Source: SZUA-442 sp963753185 (GTDB lineage: Bacteria > Actinomycetota > Acidimicrobiia > Spongiisociales > UBA5794). From it: DNA of 64,000 nt. Below the pieces are notes generated by a model. It was not told the origin of the DNA and ran no database searches. It saw only the letters and a list, made by a program, of their open reading frames with translations. The stretch is taken from the NCBI GenBank assembly GCA_963753185.1, contig CAVWBO010000007.1:2170001-2234000 (forward strand), in the 5' to 3' direction. The translations under genes were made by a program, and so were the position numbers. Every line of letters begins with the position of its first letter. The stretch's first letter is position 1. Positions 1 through 6,666 of the stretch are shown here, one piece after another.

Positions 1-594
1 ACGGCTGTAGTGACGCAGCCGCACCCGCCCGGTCTCGCCACCCGTCGAACGGTCGCCACCGGTTCCGTCGACGAGCGCCCGCCCCCGTCCGGACGCGGCC
101 GCGTCTTCTGGAAGGCCGGGGACCTCCACGGTGGTCGGCGGGAGGTCGGCAGGCACCTCGATCAGCCGTGCGGCGCCCTCCGAGAGCGCCAGTACGTAGC
201 AGGCATCGAAGTAGTTCATCGTCCGCATCAGCGGCTTGAGGTGGAAGCGGTCCGAGACCTCCACGCTCGGCTCGAGACCAGTCGCGACGCGATACGTCCG
301 CATCTCGTCCGGTGTCGCGAGGATCGCAAGACCGTGCGCCTGGTACCGCCAGAACTGGATGTCGTCGTGGAGGTCCTCGATCTCCTCCATCAGCGCCGCG
401 ACGCGTCGCTTGTCGGCCCCTGCCGAGCGGAGCGCGCCCTCGGCGTCGCTCGCGAGGTTCTTGAGCTGGAGGCGCTCCGCTGCCGTCTCGGTGCTCACCG
501 GCGTCGTCGGCAGGTAGATCGACACGGCAATGTCCGAGCGCCGCTCGGCTAGGGCAGTCAGCTCGGCGGGTGTCGGAATGTCGAGGTGCAGCAC
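1..594 (-). CDS. baeRF-type (archaeo-eukaryotic release factor-like) protein, partial
   Basis: The gene reads leftward and leaves the window at base 1, so only the first 198 residues are seen. The chosen start is GTG at 594..592, because GGAGG lies 4 nt upstream and an in-frame stop lies at 630..628. The ATG two bases further upstream is in another frame and closes after 13 codons. The N-terminus has the pattern SIYLPTTPVS, then a helical stretch rich in Leu/Ala/Glu, then YVLALSEGAARLIEV. This is the layout of the bacterial release-factor-like (baeRF) family, which is often found near stress genes; Rv2629 of Mycobacterium tuberculosis is a related protein. The catalytic part would lie outside the window. 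The molecular role of the family is not established. The neighbouring PPOX, universal stress protein and ATPase genes fit a stress cluster. Confidence 0.6.
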   Translation of the reverse strand, partial: MLHLDIPTPAELTALAERRSDIAVSIYLPTTPVSTETAAERLQLKNLASDAEGALRSAGADKRRVAALMEEIEDLHDDIQFWRYQAHGLAILATPDEMRTYRVATGLEPSVEVSDRFHLKPLMRTMNYFDACYVLALSEGAARLIEVPADLPPTTVEVPGLPEDAAASGRGRALVDGTGGDRSTGGETGRVRLRHYSR

Positions 595-624
595 ATGGCC
601 TCCAGGAGATCGGCTTCCATGTCG

Positions 625-630
625 AGGCTA
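625..630 (-). promoter_or_regulatory. Putative -10 box of the baeRF gene
   Basis: TAGCCT on the minus strand lies 30 nt before the GTG start, which leaves a short leader that contains the GGAGG ribosome site. It fits the TANNNT boxes found before many other starts in this window. No convincing -35 element was seen. Confidence 0.35.
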
Positions 631-803
631 CCGACCTGCCGCACCACTGCCAGCACGCGGGTGATCGCTCGTGAGGTCTTCACTGCGGCCGAGGGATCCG
701 AAGCCTCTCAACCCGATCGGGCCAAGGGAGCACCCGTGTTCTATCAGGCCACATTCTCGACGGGATCGGGCCACACTACCTGTGACACGGAGGTCAGAAC
801 CGA

Positions 804-1241
804 ATGCGGCTCACAACCCCGGACTGTTGGGATCGGTTGACGAATGCGACGTTTGGCGTCCTGGGAACCGTCGATGCAGCGATCGGGGTCCATCTCGTCC
901 CCGTCGTCTTCGCGGTCAGGGGCGAAACCCTTGCTGTTCCGATCGACAGGGTGAAACCGAAGGCCTCGCCACGTCTTCGCAGGATCACGAACCTCGAGCA
1001 AGACTCCAGGGCATCGTTCCTCGTCGATCACCGCTCGTCCGACTGGGCCGAGCTCTGGTGGGTGCGGGCAGACATGATCTTCATCGGTTCGGTCGATCCC
1101 GATGAATGGCTCCCCGATCTCGCCGAGCGATACCCGCTGTACACCTCGACGAGTTCGGTCGCAACGCTGATCACCTTCACGATCGATTCGCTTTCGGGTT
1201 GGCAGGCACTCGGTCCACCCGAGCCGGAAACGATCACGTGA
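804..1241 (+). CDS. PPOX-class (F420-dependent type) flavin/deazaflavin oxidoreductase
   Basis: A 145-residue protein of the split beta-barrel pyridoxamine 5'-phosphate oxidase fold, about the usual length for the short actinobacterial Rv0121-type subfamily. It opens with a helix (WDRLTNATFGVLGTVDA) and continues with HLVPVVFAV, the typical first strand pair. Later come a basic patch (DRVKPKASPRLRR) and a conserved-looking aromatic region (WAELWWVRADM). Proteins of this group bind F420 or flavin and reduce varied substrates; the substrate here cannot be told. The ATG at 804 is preceded by ACGGAGG about 10 nt upstream. It is divergent from the baeRF gene, with a shared 209-bp control region. 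Confidence 0.7.
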   Translation: MRLTTPDCWDRLTNATFGVLGTVDAAIGVHLVPVVFAVRGETLAVPIDRVKPKASPRLRRITNLEQDSRASFLVDHRSSDWAELWWVRADMIFIGSVDPDEWLPDLAERYPLYTSTSSVATLITFTIDSLSGWQALGPPEPETIT

Positions 1242-1635
1242 TCACGCGGGAGGCACCCTCAACCAGAGGAAGGGAATGATACAATCTGCAGGGAAGGGGA
1301 GTATCCCCAACACCAGCGCAGTCGTCAGTACGGCCTCCGGGCCCGGCGCACTGGACCCCCTCCGGGGTGGGAGAGACCTTCACTGAGTAAGTGATGTTGT
1401 CAGAGCCTCCGGAGGTCGCAATGGACCTTTTCACTCGGCTGCAACGAGTGCCTTCGTTTGCACCAACGCCTCCTGTCCCTGACGCTGGCACGCGACGTCA
1501 CGGGACGAGTGTCGGGCCTCTGCCCGCTTCACACCTGATACGCCGAGGAACGGCGCCACCAGGGTCGCCAAGAGCCCCGTTGGCGACACCAAGACCACGC
1601 GTAGCGGATCGGTCGATCGAGGAAAGGACTGCGTC
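1242..1635. promoter_or_regulatory. 394-bp non-coding control region with several inverted repeats
   Basis: No supportable gene lies here. Perfect or near-perfect inverted repeats do: GGGGA-GTA-TCCCC at 1297-1309, CCTCCGGAGG at 1406-1415, CACTCG-N7-CGAGTG at 1432-1450, CGGGC-N4-GCCCG at 1513-1526, and GTCGCCAA-N8-TTGGCGAC at 1564-1587. They precede the universal stress protein and ATPase genes, so some may be operators. The first loosely recalls, but does not match, the DosR palindrome. Confidence 0.4.
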
Positions 1636-2610
1636 ATGGACAGGTTCAAGAACATCCTGGTTGCGGCGTCTCCTGGGCACCTGGAGCCCCTGACGCTCCG
1701 CTCCGCGATCGAACTTGCGAACGCCAATCAGGCCCGTCTCACTGTGCTCGACGTCGTCGCACCCTTGCCGGCATGGAGGAAAACGGTGAACGTCGATGGT
1801 CGTGTCGTCGACATCGAGGCCGCGTTGTTGCACGATCACGAGCAGCGACTCCGACATCTGGTCGACAACACTCGGGGTGGTGCGAGCGCAGAAGTGACGG
1901 TTGGAGTCGGCGAACCCTTCCTCGAGGTGATCCGGCGGGTGCTCTCGGAAGGGCACGATCTGGTCATGGTCGGCGAACCTGCAGCTGACGCCCCCGACGT
2001 ACCACAGCTGAGTAGCGGAGTGACACACGTGCTGCGTAAGTGCCCGGTCCCCGTGTGGGTGATTCGGCCGTCGCGAGCCGCCAACCGCCGGATCCTGGCT
2101 CTGGTCGATCCGCAGCCTGATGACCCGGTTCGTGACGGGCTGAACGACCTGGTTATGGAGCTGGCAGTGTCCTTGGCTCATCGCACCGGCGGGGAGCTGC
2201 ACGTTGGTCACGCCTGGAGCCTCGTCGGTGAGGCAACGCTGCGGTCATCACCCTACGTGAAACTGGGGAAGGCCGAAGTCGATGCGATCGTACGGAGCAC
2301 CCAGGCCATCGTCCGTGAGCAGGTCGACATGCTGATCCTTCGCCACACGACCGAGTCGGAATGCTCGGTTCACACCGTTGCAGGCGAGCCCGGCATCGTG
2401 CTCCCCCGTCTTGCCCATCGCCTCGATGTTGACCTCATTGTCATGGGCACGGTAGGACGAACCGGTCTGAGGGGCCTGATCATGGGAAATACCGCCGAGA
2501 CCATCCTGCGGTCCGTTCGCTGTTCCGTTCTGGCAGTGAAGCCAAGGGGGTTCGTCACTCCCGTCAAGCCCGCCAGGATGCCGCACCGAACCAGCAAGGC
2601 GCAGGAATGA
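1636..2610 (+). CDS. Tandem-domain universal stress protein
   Basis: A 324-residue cytoplasmic protein with two UspA domains, about residues 4-140 and 150-310. Domain 1 begins KNILVAASPGH. Its nucleotide-binding glycine motif is degenerate (VGEPAADAPDV in place of G-x2-G-x9-G). Domain 2 keeps a near-canonical motif, GTVGRTGLRGLIMGN, with Asn in place of the last Ser/Thr, so ATP binding probably resides there. Such tandem proteins act in stress or low-energy survival. The ATG follows GGAAAGGA at a normal distance. The cation ATPase starts 27 nt downstream and is probably co-transcribed. The pairing recalls the Rv1996-ctpF arrangement in Mycobacterium tuberculosis. Confidence 0.88.
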   Translation: MDRFKNILVAASPGHLEPLTLRSAIELANANQARLTVLDVVAPLPAWRKTVNVDGRVVDIEAALLHDHEQRLRHLVDNTRGGASAEVTVGVGEPFLEVIRRVLSEGHDLVMVGEPAADAPDVPQLSSGVTHVLRKCPVPVWVIRPSRAANRRILALVDPQPDDPVRDGLNDLVMELAVSLAHRTGGELHVGHAWSLVGEATLRSSPYVKLGKAEVDAIVRSTQAIVREQVDMLILRHTTESECSVHTVAGEPGIVLPRLAHRLDVDLIVMGTVGRTGLRGLIMGNTAETILRSVRCSVLAVKPRGFVTPVKPARMPHRTSKAQE

Positions 2611-2637
2611 TCGTCACTTCTCGTGGAAGGCCTGCCC

Positions 2638-5139
2638 GTGCCCACTGACACTGCTTCCGCAGCGGCAGCTTCATCACGCTCCGGAGGACTCACATCTGGT
2701 GAAGCCGCTGCGCTCCTCGTCGAAGTCGGTGCCAACGTCCTGCCGGAAGCCAGGCCGATCCCGTGGTGGGCTCGGGTGCTGCACCAGTTGCACAACCCGA
2801 TCATCTACATCCTGTTGTTCGCGCTGGCGTTCGACGCCGTGGTGTGGACGATCGAGGGAATGCACGGCTGGCCGATCGAGTCGATCGCGATTCTGGCGAT
2901 TCTCGCGTTCAACACCGCCATGGGTGTGTGGCAGGAGTACCGGGCTGAGGACGCTCTGGCTCGTCTCAAGGAAATGGCGGCACCGTTCGTGTGGGTTCGC
3001 CGCGACGGGAACCTGGTGCACGTCCCGGCTGCCGAGTTGGTCCCGGGAGACCTGGTGCGGGTGGAGTCCGGAGACCGCATTCCCGCGGACGGGGAACTCA
3101 CCAGCGAGCAGGGCCTGACAGTGGACGAATCGATGCTCACCGGCGAATCGGTACCCGTCGAGCGAAGGGCTGGAGATGACCTCTACTCGGGGACGCTCGC
3201 AGTGCGTGGCCTCGGATGGCTGGTCGTGACCAACACAGGCCCCGCGTCCGCGATGGGCCGGATCGCCGGCATGTTGACCGAAGTCGAAGCAGAAGGCACG
3301 CCCCTCGAGCGGCGGATGGCCCACTTCGGTCATCGCATCGCCCGGTGGGTCGCCGCCCTCGCGGTTGTCCTTGTAGTGGCAGGCGTTGGAGTGGAGGGGA
3401 TCGACCGGATCGACGAAGCCCTGCTGTTCGCGGTCGCCGTCGCTGTCGCGGCCGTACCCGAGGGTCTGCCTGCAGTCCTGACGCTGACCCTCGCTCTCGG
3501 CACCGAACGCATGGCAATGCGCAAGGCCGTCGTTCGCCGGTTGGCCGCGGTTGAGACCCTCGGTTCGGTGACCGTGATCGCCACCGACAAGACCGGAACC
3601 CTCACCGAGAACGCCATGACGGTACGAGCCATGGACTCACCCGACGAGGATCGGGCGCTCCTCGCAATGGTGCTTGCGGCCGACGCCGAGCCCGACGGGG
3701 CCTCCGGTGACCCGCTCGAAGTCGGGTTGTATGACTTTGCAGCACAACGCGGTGTGGATCCTGCTGCGACCCGCCTCCGCTATGAGCGCACATCGGTACA
3801 GCCCTTCGACTCGGAGTGGAGGTATATGCGGGCCACCGTCATCGAGGACGACGCACCGGTGTCCTACTTGAAGGGCGCTCCCGAGGTGTTGCTGGGGCGC
3901 TCCCGCCTCACGTCCGACGAACGGTCAGCATGGGCGGCAAGGATCGACGCCGCTGCCGCAGATGGTTACCGAGTGCTCGGACTGGCATGGACGCGAGGCG
4001 ACGTCGATGCCCACGTCGAGTGGCTCGGCACTGTCTCTCTCTGGGACCCTCCCCGACCTGAAGTTGCCGGCGCCATCGAAGCCGCCCAGAACGCCGGCAT
4101 CCGCGTCCTCATGATCACGGGCGATCACCCCGCTACCGCAAGGGCAATCGCCAACGCGGTCGGAATCGCATCCGACACGGTGGTGACAGGACAACAGCTC
4201 GACCGCATGGACGCCGACGAACTGGCACGCACCGTGACGGACGCCGGCGTCTTTGCCCGTGTCGGCCCCGAACACAAACTCGCACTCGTTGAAGCCCTCA
4301 AGGCACACGGCGAGGTCGTGGCCATGACAGGAGACGGCGTCAACGACGCCCCGGCCCTGAAACGAGCAGACATCGGAGTTGCCATGGGGCAACGGGGAAG
4401 CGACGTCAGCCGCGAGGTCGCCGACCTCGTGCTCCTCGACGACAACTTCGCCACCATCACGGCCGCGGTCGAGGAAGGCCGCAGCATCTACGCCAACATC
4501 CTCAAGTTCATCCGATTCCTGTTCTCCACCAATGTCGCGCTCGTTCTGCTGATCGCCATCGGTGTCATGGGTGCGGCTGCGCTCGGCTTGCAGGACGACG
4601 CAGGCAATCTCCTCGTCCCCCTCCTCGCCGTTCAACTGTTGTGGATCAACATCATCGCCGACGGACCACCCGCTCTGGCGCTCGGAATGGACCGCAACCC
4701 CGGGATGATGTCGCAACGTCCCCGGTCACCGTCAGCGCCGCTCCTCACGCGGACCGGTATCCGCTTCATCCTGAGCACCGGGATGCTCAAGGCCGGGATG
4801 GGCCTCGCGGTGTTCTTCTCGCTCCCCGCCCTCTCGTTCTCCGGAAGCACCACGCAAACCGCCGTCTTCCTGTACGAGTCCCTCGCCCAGCTTGCGTTCG
4901 TGTATCCGGCACGCCGGCTCACCAACGAGTCCCTTCCGAACAGGACGCTCAACATCATCATTGTTGCCAGCGTCGCACTCCAGATGCTCACCATCACGGT
5001 TCCGGGGCTGCGCACGATGCTCGGCCTCGTCCCCCTCGAGGCACCCGTTCTCGGCCTCGTTGCCGCCTCGCTGCTCATCACGGTCGTCGGAGCCGAAATC
5101 TGGTCACGCCGAATGCTCCGGAAGGGCGACATCTCGTGA
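2638..5139 (+). CDS. P2-type cation-transporting ATPase (Ca2+-ATPase/CtpF-like)
   Basis: An 833-residue membrane pump. In order it shows an N-terminal cation-ATPase region, the actuator motif LTGES, the M4 signature VPEGLP, the phosphorylation loop DKTGTLT, the hinge TGDGVNDAPALK, and M6 with LLWINIIADGPP. The M4 Glu and the M6 Asn/Asp correspond to Ca2+ ligands of SERCA site II. In M5 the Asn is kept (FSTNVALV), but the SERCA site-I Glu is Leu, so a single-site, PMCA-like stoichiometry is likely. GTG at 2638 is preferred over the GTG at 2623, because GGAAGG lies 7 nt before it. The substrate (Ca2+, Mn2+ or another cation) is inferred from the family only. Confidence 0.85.
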   Translation: MPTDTASAAAASSRSGGLTSGEAAALLVEVGANVLPEARPIPWWARVLHQLHNPIIYILLFALAFDAVVWTIEGMHGWPIESIAILAILAFNTAMGVWQEYRAEDALARLKEMAAPFVWVRRDGNLVHVPAAELVPGDLVRVESGDRIPADGELTSEQGLTVDESMLTGESVPVERRAGDDLYSGTLAVRGLGWLVVTNTGPASAMGRIAGMLTEVEAEGTPLERRMAHFGHRIARWVAALAVVLVVAGVGVEGIDRIDEALLFAVAVAVAAVPEGLPAVLTLTLALGTERMAMRKAVVRRLAAVETLGSVTVIATDKTGTLTENAMTVRAMDSPDEDRALLAMVLAADAEPDGASGDPLEVGLYDFAAQRGVDPAATRLRYERTSVQPFDSEWRYMRATVIEDDAPVSYLKGAPEVLLGRSRLTSDERSAWAARIDAAAADGYRVLGLAWTRGDVDAHVEWLGTVSLWDPPRPEVAGAIEAAQNAGIRVLMITGDHPATARAIANAVGIASDTVVTGQQLDRMDADELARTVTDAGVFARVGPEHKLALVEALKAHGEVVAMTGDGVNDAPALKRADIGVAMGQRGSDVSREVADLVLLDDNFATITAAVEEGRSIYANILKFIRFLFSTNVALVLLIAIGVMGAAALGLQDDAGNLLVPLLAVQLLWINIIADGPPALALGMDRNPGMMSQRPRSPSAPLLTRTGIRFILSTGMLKAGMGLAVFFSLPALSFSGSTTQTAVFLYESLAQLAFVYPARRLTNESLPNRTLNIIIVASVALQMLTITVPGLRTMLGLVPLEAPVLGLVAASLLITVVGAEIWSRRMLRKGDIS

Positions 5140-5169
5140 AGTCCCATGAGCGACGAACTTCGACCGCAT

Positions 5170-5217
5170 CAGGCACCGAAACGCCTGGCTACGAGGTATC
5201 GGCGGTCGCGGTGCCTG
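5170..5217. terminator. Possible bidirectional terminator hairpin
   Basis: CAGGCACCG at 5170-5178 and its exact complement CGGTGCCTG at 5209-5217 flank a 30-base loop. It lies between the convergent ATPase and mazF-like genes. There is no U-tract, so termination is inferred from position. Confidence 0.35.
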
Positions 5218-5229
5218 CGTACCTGCCTG

Positions 5230-5568
5230 TCAGTAGTTGAGCAGTGTCCTGATGACGGCGCTGACCTCGCTGGCGAAATCTGGCCCTGTGGCGCCGAGGC
5301 GATGGACGAGTCGGTTCCTGTTGACCGAGCGGATCAGCTCGCATTGGATGTAGTGGGTGGTGTCGAGACCGGTGTCGGCGCCGGCCTCGATCTCGATGTG
5401 CAGCGAGAGGCCACGCCGGACCGTGGTCAGCGGGGCGACGATCACGAACGGAAACCCGGGACCGAACGTGTCGAGCGGACCGAGGATCAATGCCGGACGG
5501 TGCGCGGCCGGCTCACCGGGATACGGCTCGCCGAAGTCGACGAGCCAGAGATCATCAACCGATGCCAT
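5230..5568 (-). CDS. MazF/PemK-family toxin
   Basis: A 112-residue PemK/MazF-fold protein, the usual length for this endoribonuclease toxin family. Key stretches are VDDLWLVDFGEPYPGE, HRPALILGP (conserved Arg-Pro-Ala), VIVAPLTTVRRG and QCELIRSVNRNRL. These toxins cleave mRNA at short sites. The ATG at 5568..5566 is preferred over an ATG six codons upstream, because the upstream antitoxin frame would end just inside the toxin (TGA at 5557..5555), the usual overlap for such modules. The partner antitoxin is broken (next entry). The toxin reading frame itself looks intact, which is odd if it is expressed. It lies in a decayed integration region beside tRNA-Glu. Confidence 0.75.
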   Translation of the reverse strand: MASVDDLWLVDFGEPYPGEPAAHRPALILGPLDTFGPGFPFVIVAPLTTVRRGLSLHIEIEAGADTGLDTTHYIQCELIRSVNRNRLVHRLGATGPDFASEVSAVIRTLLNY

Positions 5569-5715
5569 CGGGCACCGACGTGTCATCCGACTCGGCGAGG
5601 TACGCCTGCAGGCCCGCCGGTCCTCTCGGAGTTCGGCAAGCTCGGCGGCTACCTGATGGGCGAAACGTTGGCGTCCGAGTGCTTCGGCGGCGTCGCGAAC
5701 GGTCTCGATTGAGCG
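5555..5715 (-). pseudogene. Decayed antitoxin of the MazF-like module
   Basis: Reading leftward, residues SIETVRDAAEALGRQRFAHQ, then VAAELAELRED, resemble the end of a small helical antitoxin. After the Arg-Glu-Asp the frame must shift by one base, at about 5614-5620, to continue as AGLQAYLAESDDTSVPDGIG and a stop that overlaps the toxin start by 14 nt. Adding one G would restore DRAGLQAY. No start codon exists in the first frame: a stop lies a few codons upstream, and the sequence there already matches an integrase tail on the other strand. So the gene has lost its N-terminus and is also frameshifted. The antitoxin identity is inference from position and C-terminal form. Confidence 0.5.
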
Positions 5716-5815
5716 ATGCCCCGGTCGCCGTCACGATGGACCGCTACGGGCACCTCATGGACGGGCTCGACGACCAGATCGCACTCCACCTCGACGCCAG
5801 AGCCCGATCTGTCGC
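5712..5815 (+). pseudogene. Tyrosine recombinase (integrase) C-terminal fragment
   Basis: The plus strand encodes SDAPVAVTMDRYGHLMDGLD and then DQIALHLDARA. This is the hallmark end of phage-type integrases (x-VAVTMDRYGHL, with the active-site Tyr). Nothing upstream resembles the rest of the recombinase, since the sequence turns into the antitoxin remnant. About 35 residues of homology remain, so it is dead. The tRNA-derived direct repeat about 100 bp away suits a tRNA-targeting integrase. Confidence 0.7.
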
Positions 5816-5860
5816 GCCCCCACCGCGCCCCGACCTCACACGAGACCCTCCACATGGAGC

Positions 5861-5908
5861 GGAGAAGCCGCACCAGCGGGTTCTCCAACGGACTCGCACC
5901 GCGAGTCC
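5861..5908. repeat. Two adjacent hairpins before the tRNA-derived repeat
   Basis: Hairpin 1 pairs 5861-5871 with 5876-5886 (11 bp, one mismatch, ACCA loop). Hairpin 2 pairs GGACTCGC at 5890-5897 with GCGAGTCC at 5901-5908 (8 bp, perfect, 3-base loop). The second abuts the att-like repeat directly. They may be terminators or recombination-site structure. Confidence 0.5.
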
Positions 5909-5943
5909 GCCCCGACCGGATTTGAACCGGCGCTACCGCCTTG
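5909..5943. repeat. att-like direct repeat, distal copy (3' half of tRNA-Glu)
   Basis: These 35 bases are identical to 6074-6108, the 3' half of tRNA-Glu from the anticodon loop to the acceptor stem. Flanking bases differ on both sides. A partial tRNA copy next to an integrase remnant is the normal sign of an attachment site left by an integrative element. Confidence 0.8.
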
Positions 5944-5960
5944 CCAAAGGGACAAACCGA

Positions 5961-6014
5961 GCGGCGGAGTTGCGCAGCAACTCCAACCTGATCCGAAGGA
6001 TCAGGCTACGCCGC
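5961..6014. repeat. 54-nt three-way-junction inverted-repeat structure
   Basis: An outer stem GCGGC (5961-5965) with GCCGC (6010-6014) encloses two perfect 8-bp hairpins: GGAGTTGC (5966-5973) with GCAACTCC (5977-5984), and CCTGATCC (5987-5994) with GGATCAGG (5998-6005). Each has a 3-base loop. The design is too regular for chance. It may be a small mobile or REP-like element, a recombination site or a folded RNA. Confidence 0.5.
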
Positions 6015-6034
6015 CCTCTCGAGGAGGTAGCGCA

Positions 6035-6069
6035 AAGAAACCCCTCGCGTGAGATGCGAGAGGTTTCTT
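6035..6069 (-). terminator. Rho-independent terminator of the tRNA-Gln/tRNA-Glu unit
   Basis: A 14-bp stem pairs 6035-6048 with 6056-6069, with one mismatch and a 7-base loop. On the minus strand it ends in a T-rich run (TTTCTTTG). It lies directly downstream of tRNA-Glu in the direction of transcription. Confidence 0.7.
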
Positions 6070-6071
6070 CG

Positions 6072-6144
6072 TAGCCCCGACCGGATTTGAACCGGCGCTA
6101 CCGCCTTGAGAGGGCGGCGTCCTAGGCCGCTAGACGACGGGGCC
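6072..6144 (-). tRNA. tRNA-Glu (anticodon CTC)
   Basis: The minus strand folds into a full 73-nt cloverleaf. The acceptor is GGCCCCG with CGGGGCT, a G-T pair at position 1, and the discriminator base is A. The D arm is GTC-loop-GAC. The anticodon stem CCGCC/GGCGG has loop CTCTCAA, which gives anticodon CTC. The T arm is GCCGG-TTCAAAT-CCGGT. No CCA is encoded. It lies 26 nt downstream of tRNA-Gln and shares its transcript. Its 3' half is duplicated at 5909-5943, so it has served as an integration target. gltX, which charges it, lies about 0.5 kb away. Confidence 0.96.
6074..6108. repeat. att-like direct repeat, copy inside tRNA-Glu
   Basis: The tRNA-internal copy of the 35-bp repeat. Only about 130 bp separate it from the distal copy, so little of any element remains between the two sites. 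The integrase and toxin remnants lie outside the pair, which suggests more than one insertion or a later deletion. Confidence 0.8.
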
Positions 6145-6170
6145 ATATGTGACGGACGTCAGTCCGTTCG

Positions 6171-6242
6171 CTCGGGGGGAAGGACTCGAACCCTCAATAA
6201 CGGGACCAGAACCCGGCGTGTTGCCAATTACACCACCCCCGA
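6171..6242 (-). tRNA. tRNA-Gln (anticodon CTG)
   Basis: A 72-nt cloverleaf on the minus strand. The acceptor is TCGGGGG with CCCCCGA and the discriminator is G. The D arm is GTGT with ACAC. Anticodon loop TTCTGGT gives CTG. The T arm GAGGG-TTCGAGT-CCTTC has one wobble pair. One anticodon-stem pair is mismatched. No CCA is encoded. A 6-bp hairpin (6152-6167) between this tRNA and tRNA-Glu may help processing. With gatCAB in the window, this tRNA is probably first charged with Glu and then amidated. Confidence 0.94.
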
Positions 6243-6253
6243 AAGCAGGGGCA

Positions 6254-6283
6254 AGGATACGAGGTCGAACCTCGTATTGGCAA
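6254..6283 (-). promoter_or_regulatory. Promoter of the tRNA-Gln/tRNA-Glu unit
   Basis: On the minus strand TTGCCA (6283..6278) and TATCCT (6259..6254) are 18 nt apart, and the -10 ends 11 nt before tRNA-Gln. A perfect 9-bp hairpin (6257-6265 with 6269-6277) fills the spacer and may also end transcription from the upstream gltX operon. Confidence 0.6.
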
Positions 6284-6291
6284 CGAGGCGC

Positions 6292-6666
6292 CTATGGGTT
6301 TGATTCCGACCAATCGGGGTCGTCGAAGCGCTGGATCTCGAGGCGGTTCCCGTCAGGGTCACGGAGGAAGGCGTGGTGGATGCCGTACGTCACGCTGTGC
6401 TCGGGGCCCGATTCGATCTCGATGCCCCGTTTCGCGATGCCGTCGCACCAGCCGTCGACGTCGTCGGTGACGAAGGTGAAGATGACACCGTCACTCGTCT
6501 GGACCGGGTCACGGGCGCAGATCCCGAGATAGGCGTCCTCGGTGACGCGATAGATGAGACACGATCCCTGATCCACGACGAGGGGGAGCCCCAGGCCCGT
6601 CCCGTAGAACACCGAACTCGCCCCGAGGTCGCTGACGGGGAGGAAGGTGATCTGGGCGTCGATCAT
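6292..6666 (-). CDS. VOC (glyoxalase/bleomycin resistance-type) protein
   Basis: A 124-residue single-module vicinal-oxygen-chelate protein. It begins MIDAQITFLPVSDL and has GLGLPLVVDQ, IFTFVTDDVDGWCD and the typical end HHAFLRDPDGNRLEIQRF, whose last Glu is a usual metal ligand. The family includes lyases, dioxygenases and drug-binding proteins, and the substrate here cannot be told. The ATG at 6666 overlaps the gltX stop as ATGA, so it is translationally coupled as the last gene of the gltX operon. A longer open frame upstream only shadows gltX. Confidence 0.8.
   Translation of the reverse strand: MIDAQITFLPVSDLGASSVFYGTGLGLPLVVDQGSCLIYRVTEDAYLGICARDPVQTSDGVIFTFVTDDVDGWCDGIAKRGIEIESGPEHSVTYGIHHAFLRDPDGNRLEIQRFDDPDWSESNP

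Noticed and set aside
10..552. Long plus-strand open frame at the left edge
   Set aside because: The minus strand of the same bases encodes a clear baeRF-like protein; the plus frame is its shadow with Arg/His-rich, low-complexity content.
1297..1309. DosR box before the stress gene
   Set aside because: The palindrome GGGGA-GTA-TCCCC lacks the ACT-WW-AGT centre of the DosR consensus, so I call it only an inverted repeat.
1391..1693. 100-codon plus frame before the universal stress gene
   Set aside because: It runs into the Usp gene in another frame, has no family features, and the region is rich in inverted repeats.
5649..5888. 79-codon minus frame beside the toxin
   Set aside because: It runs antisense to the integrase tail and out of frame with the antitoxin remnant, with no recognisable content.
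5490..6074. 194-codon plus frame through the tRNA-side scar
   Set aside because: Only about 35 residues near 5712-5815 are integrase-like. The rest crosses the tRNA copy, hairpins and terminator, so it is not a gene.
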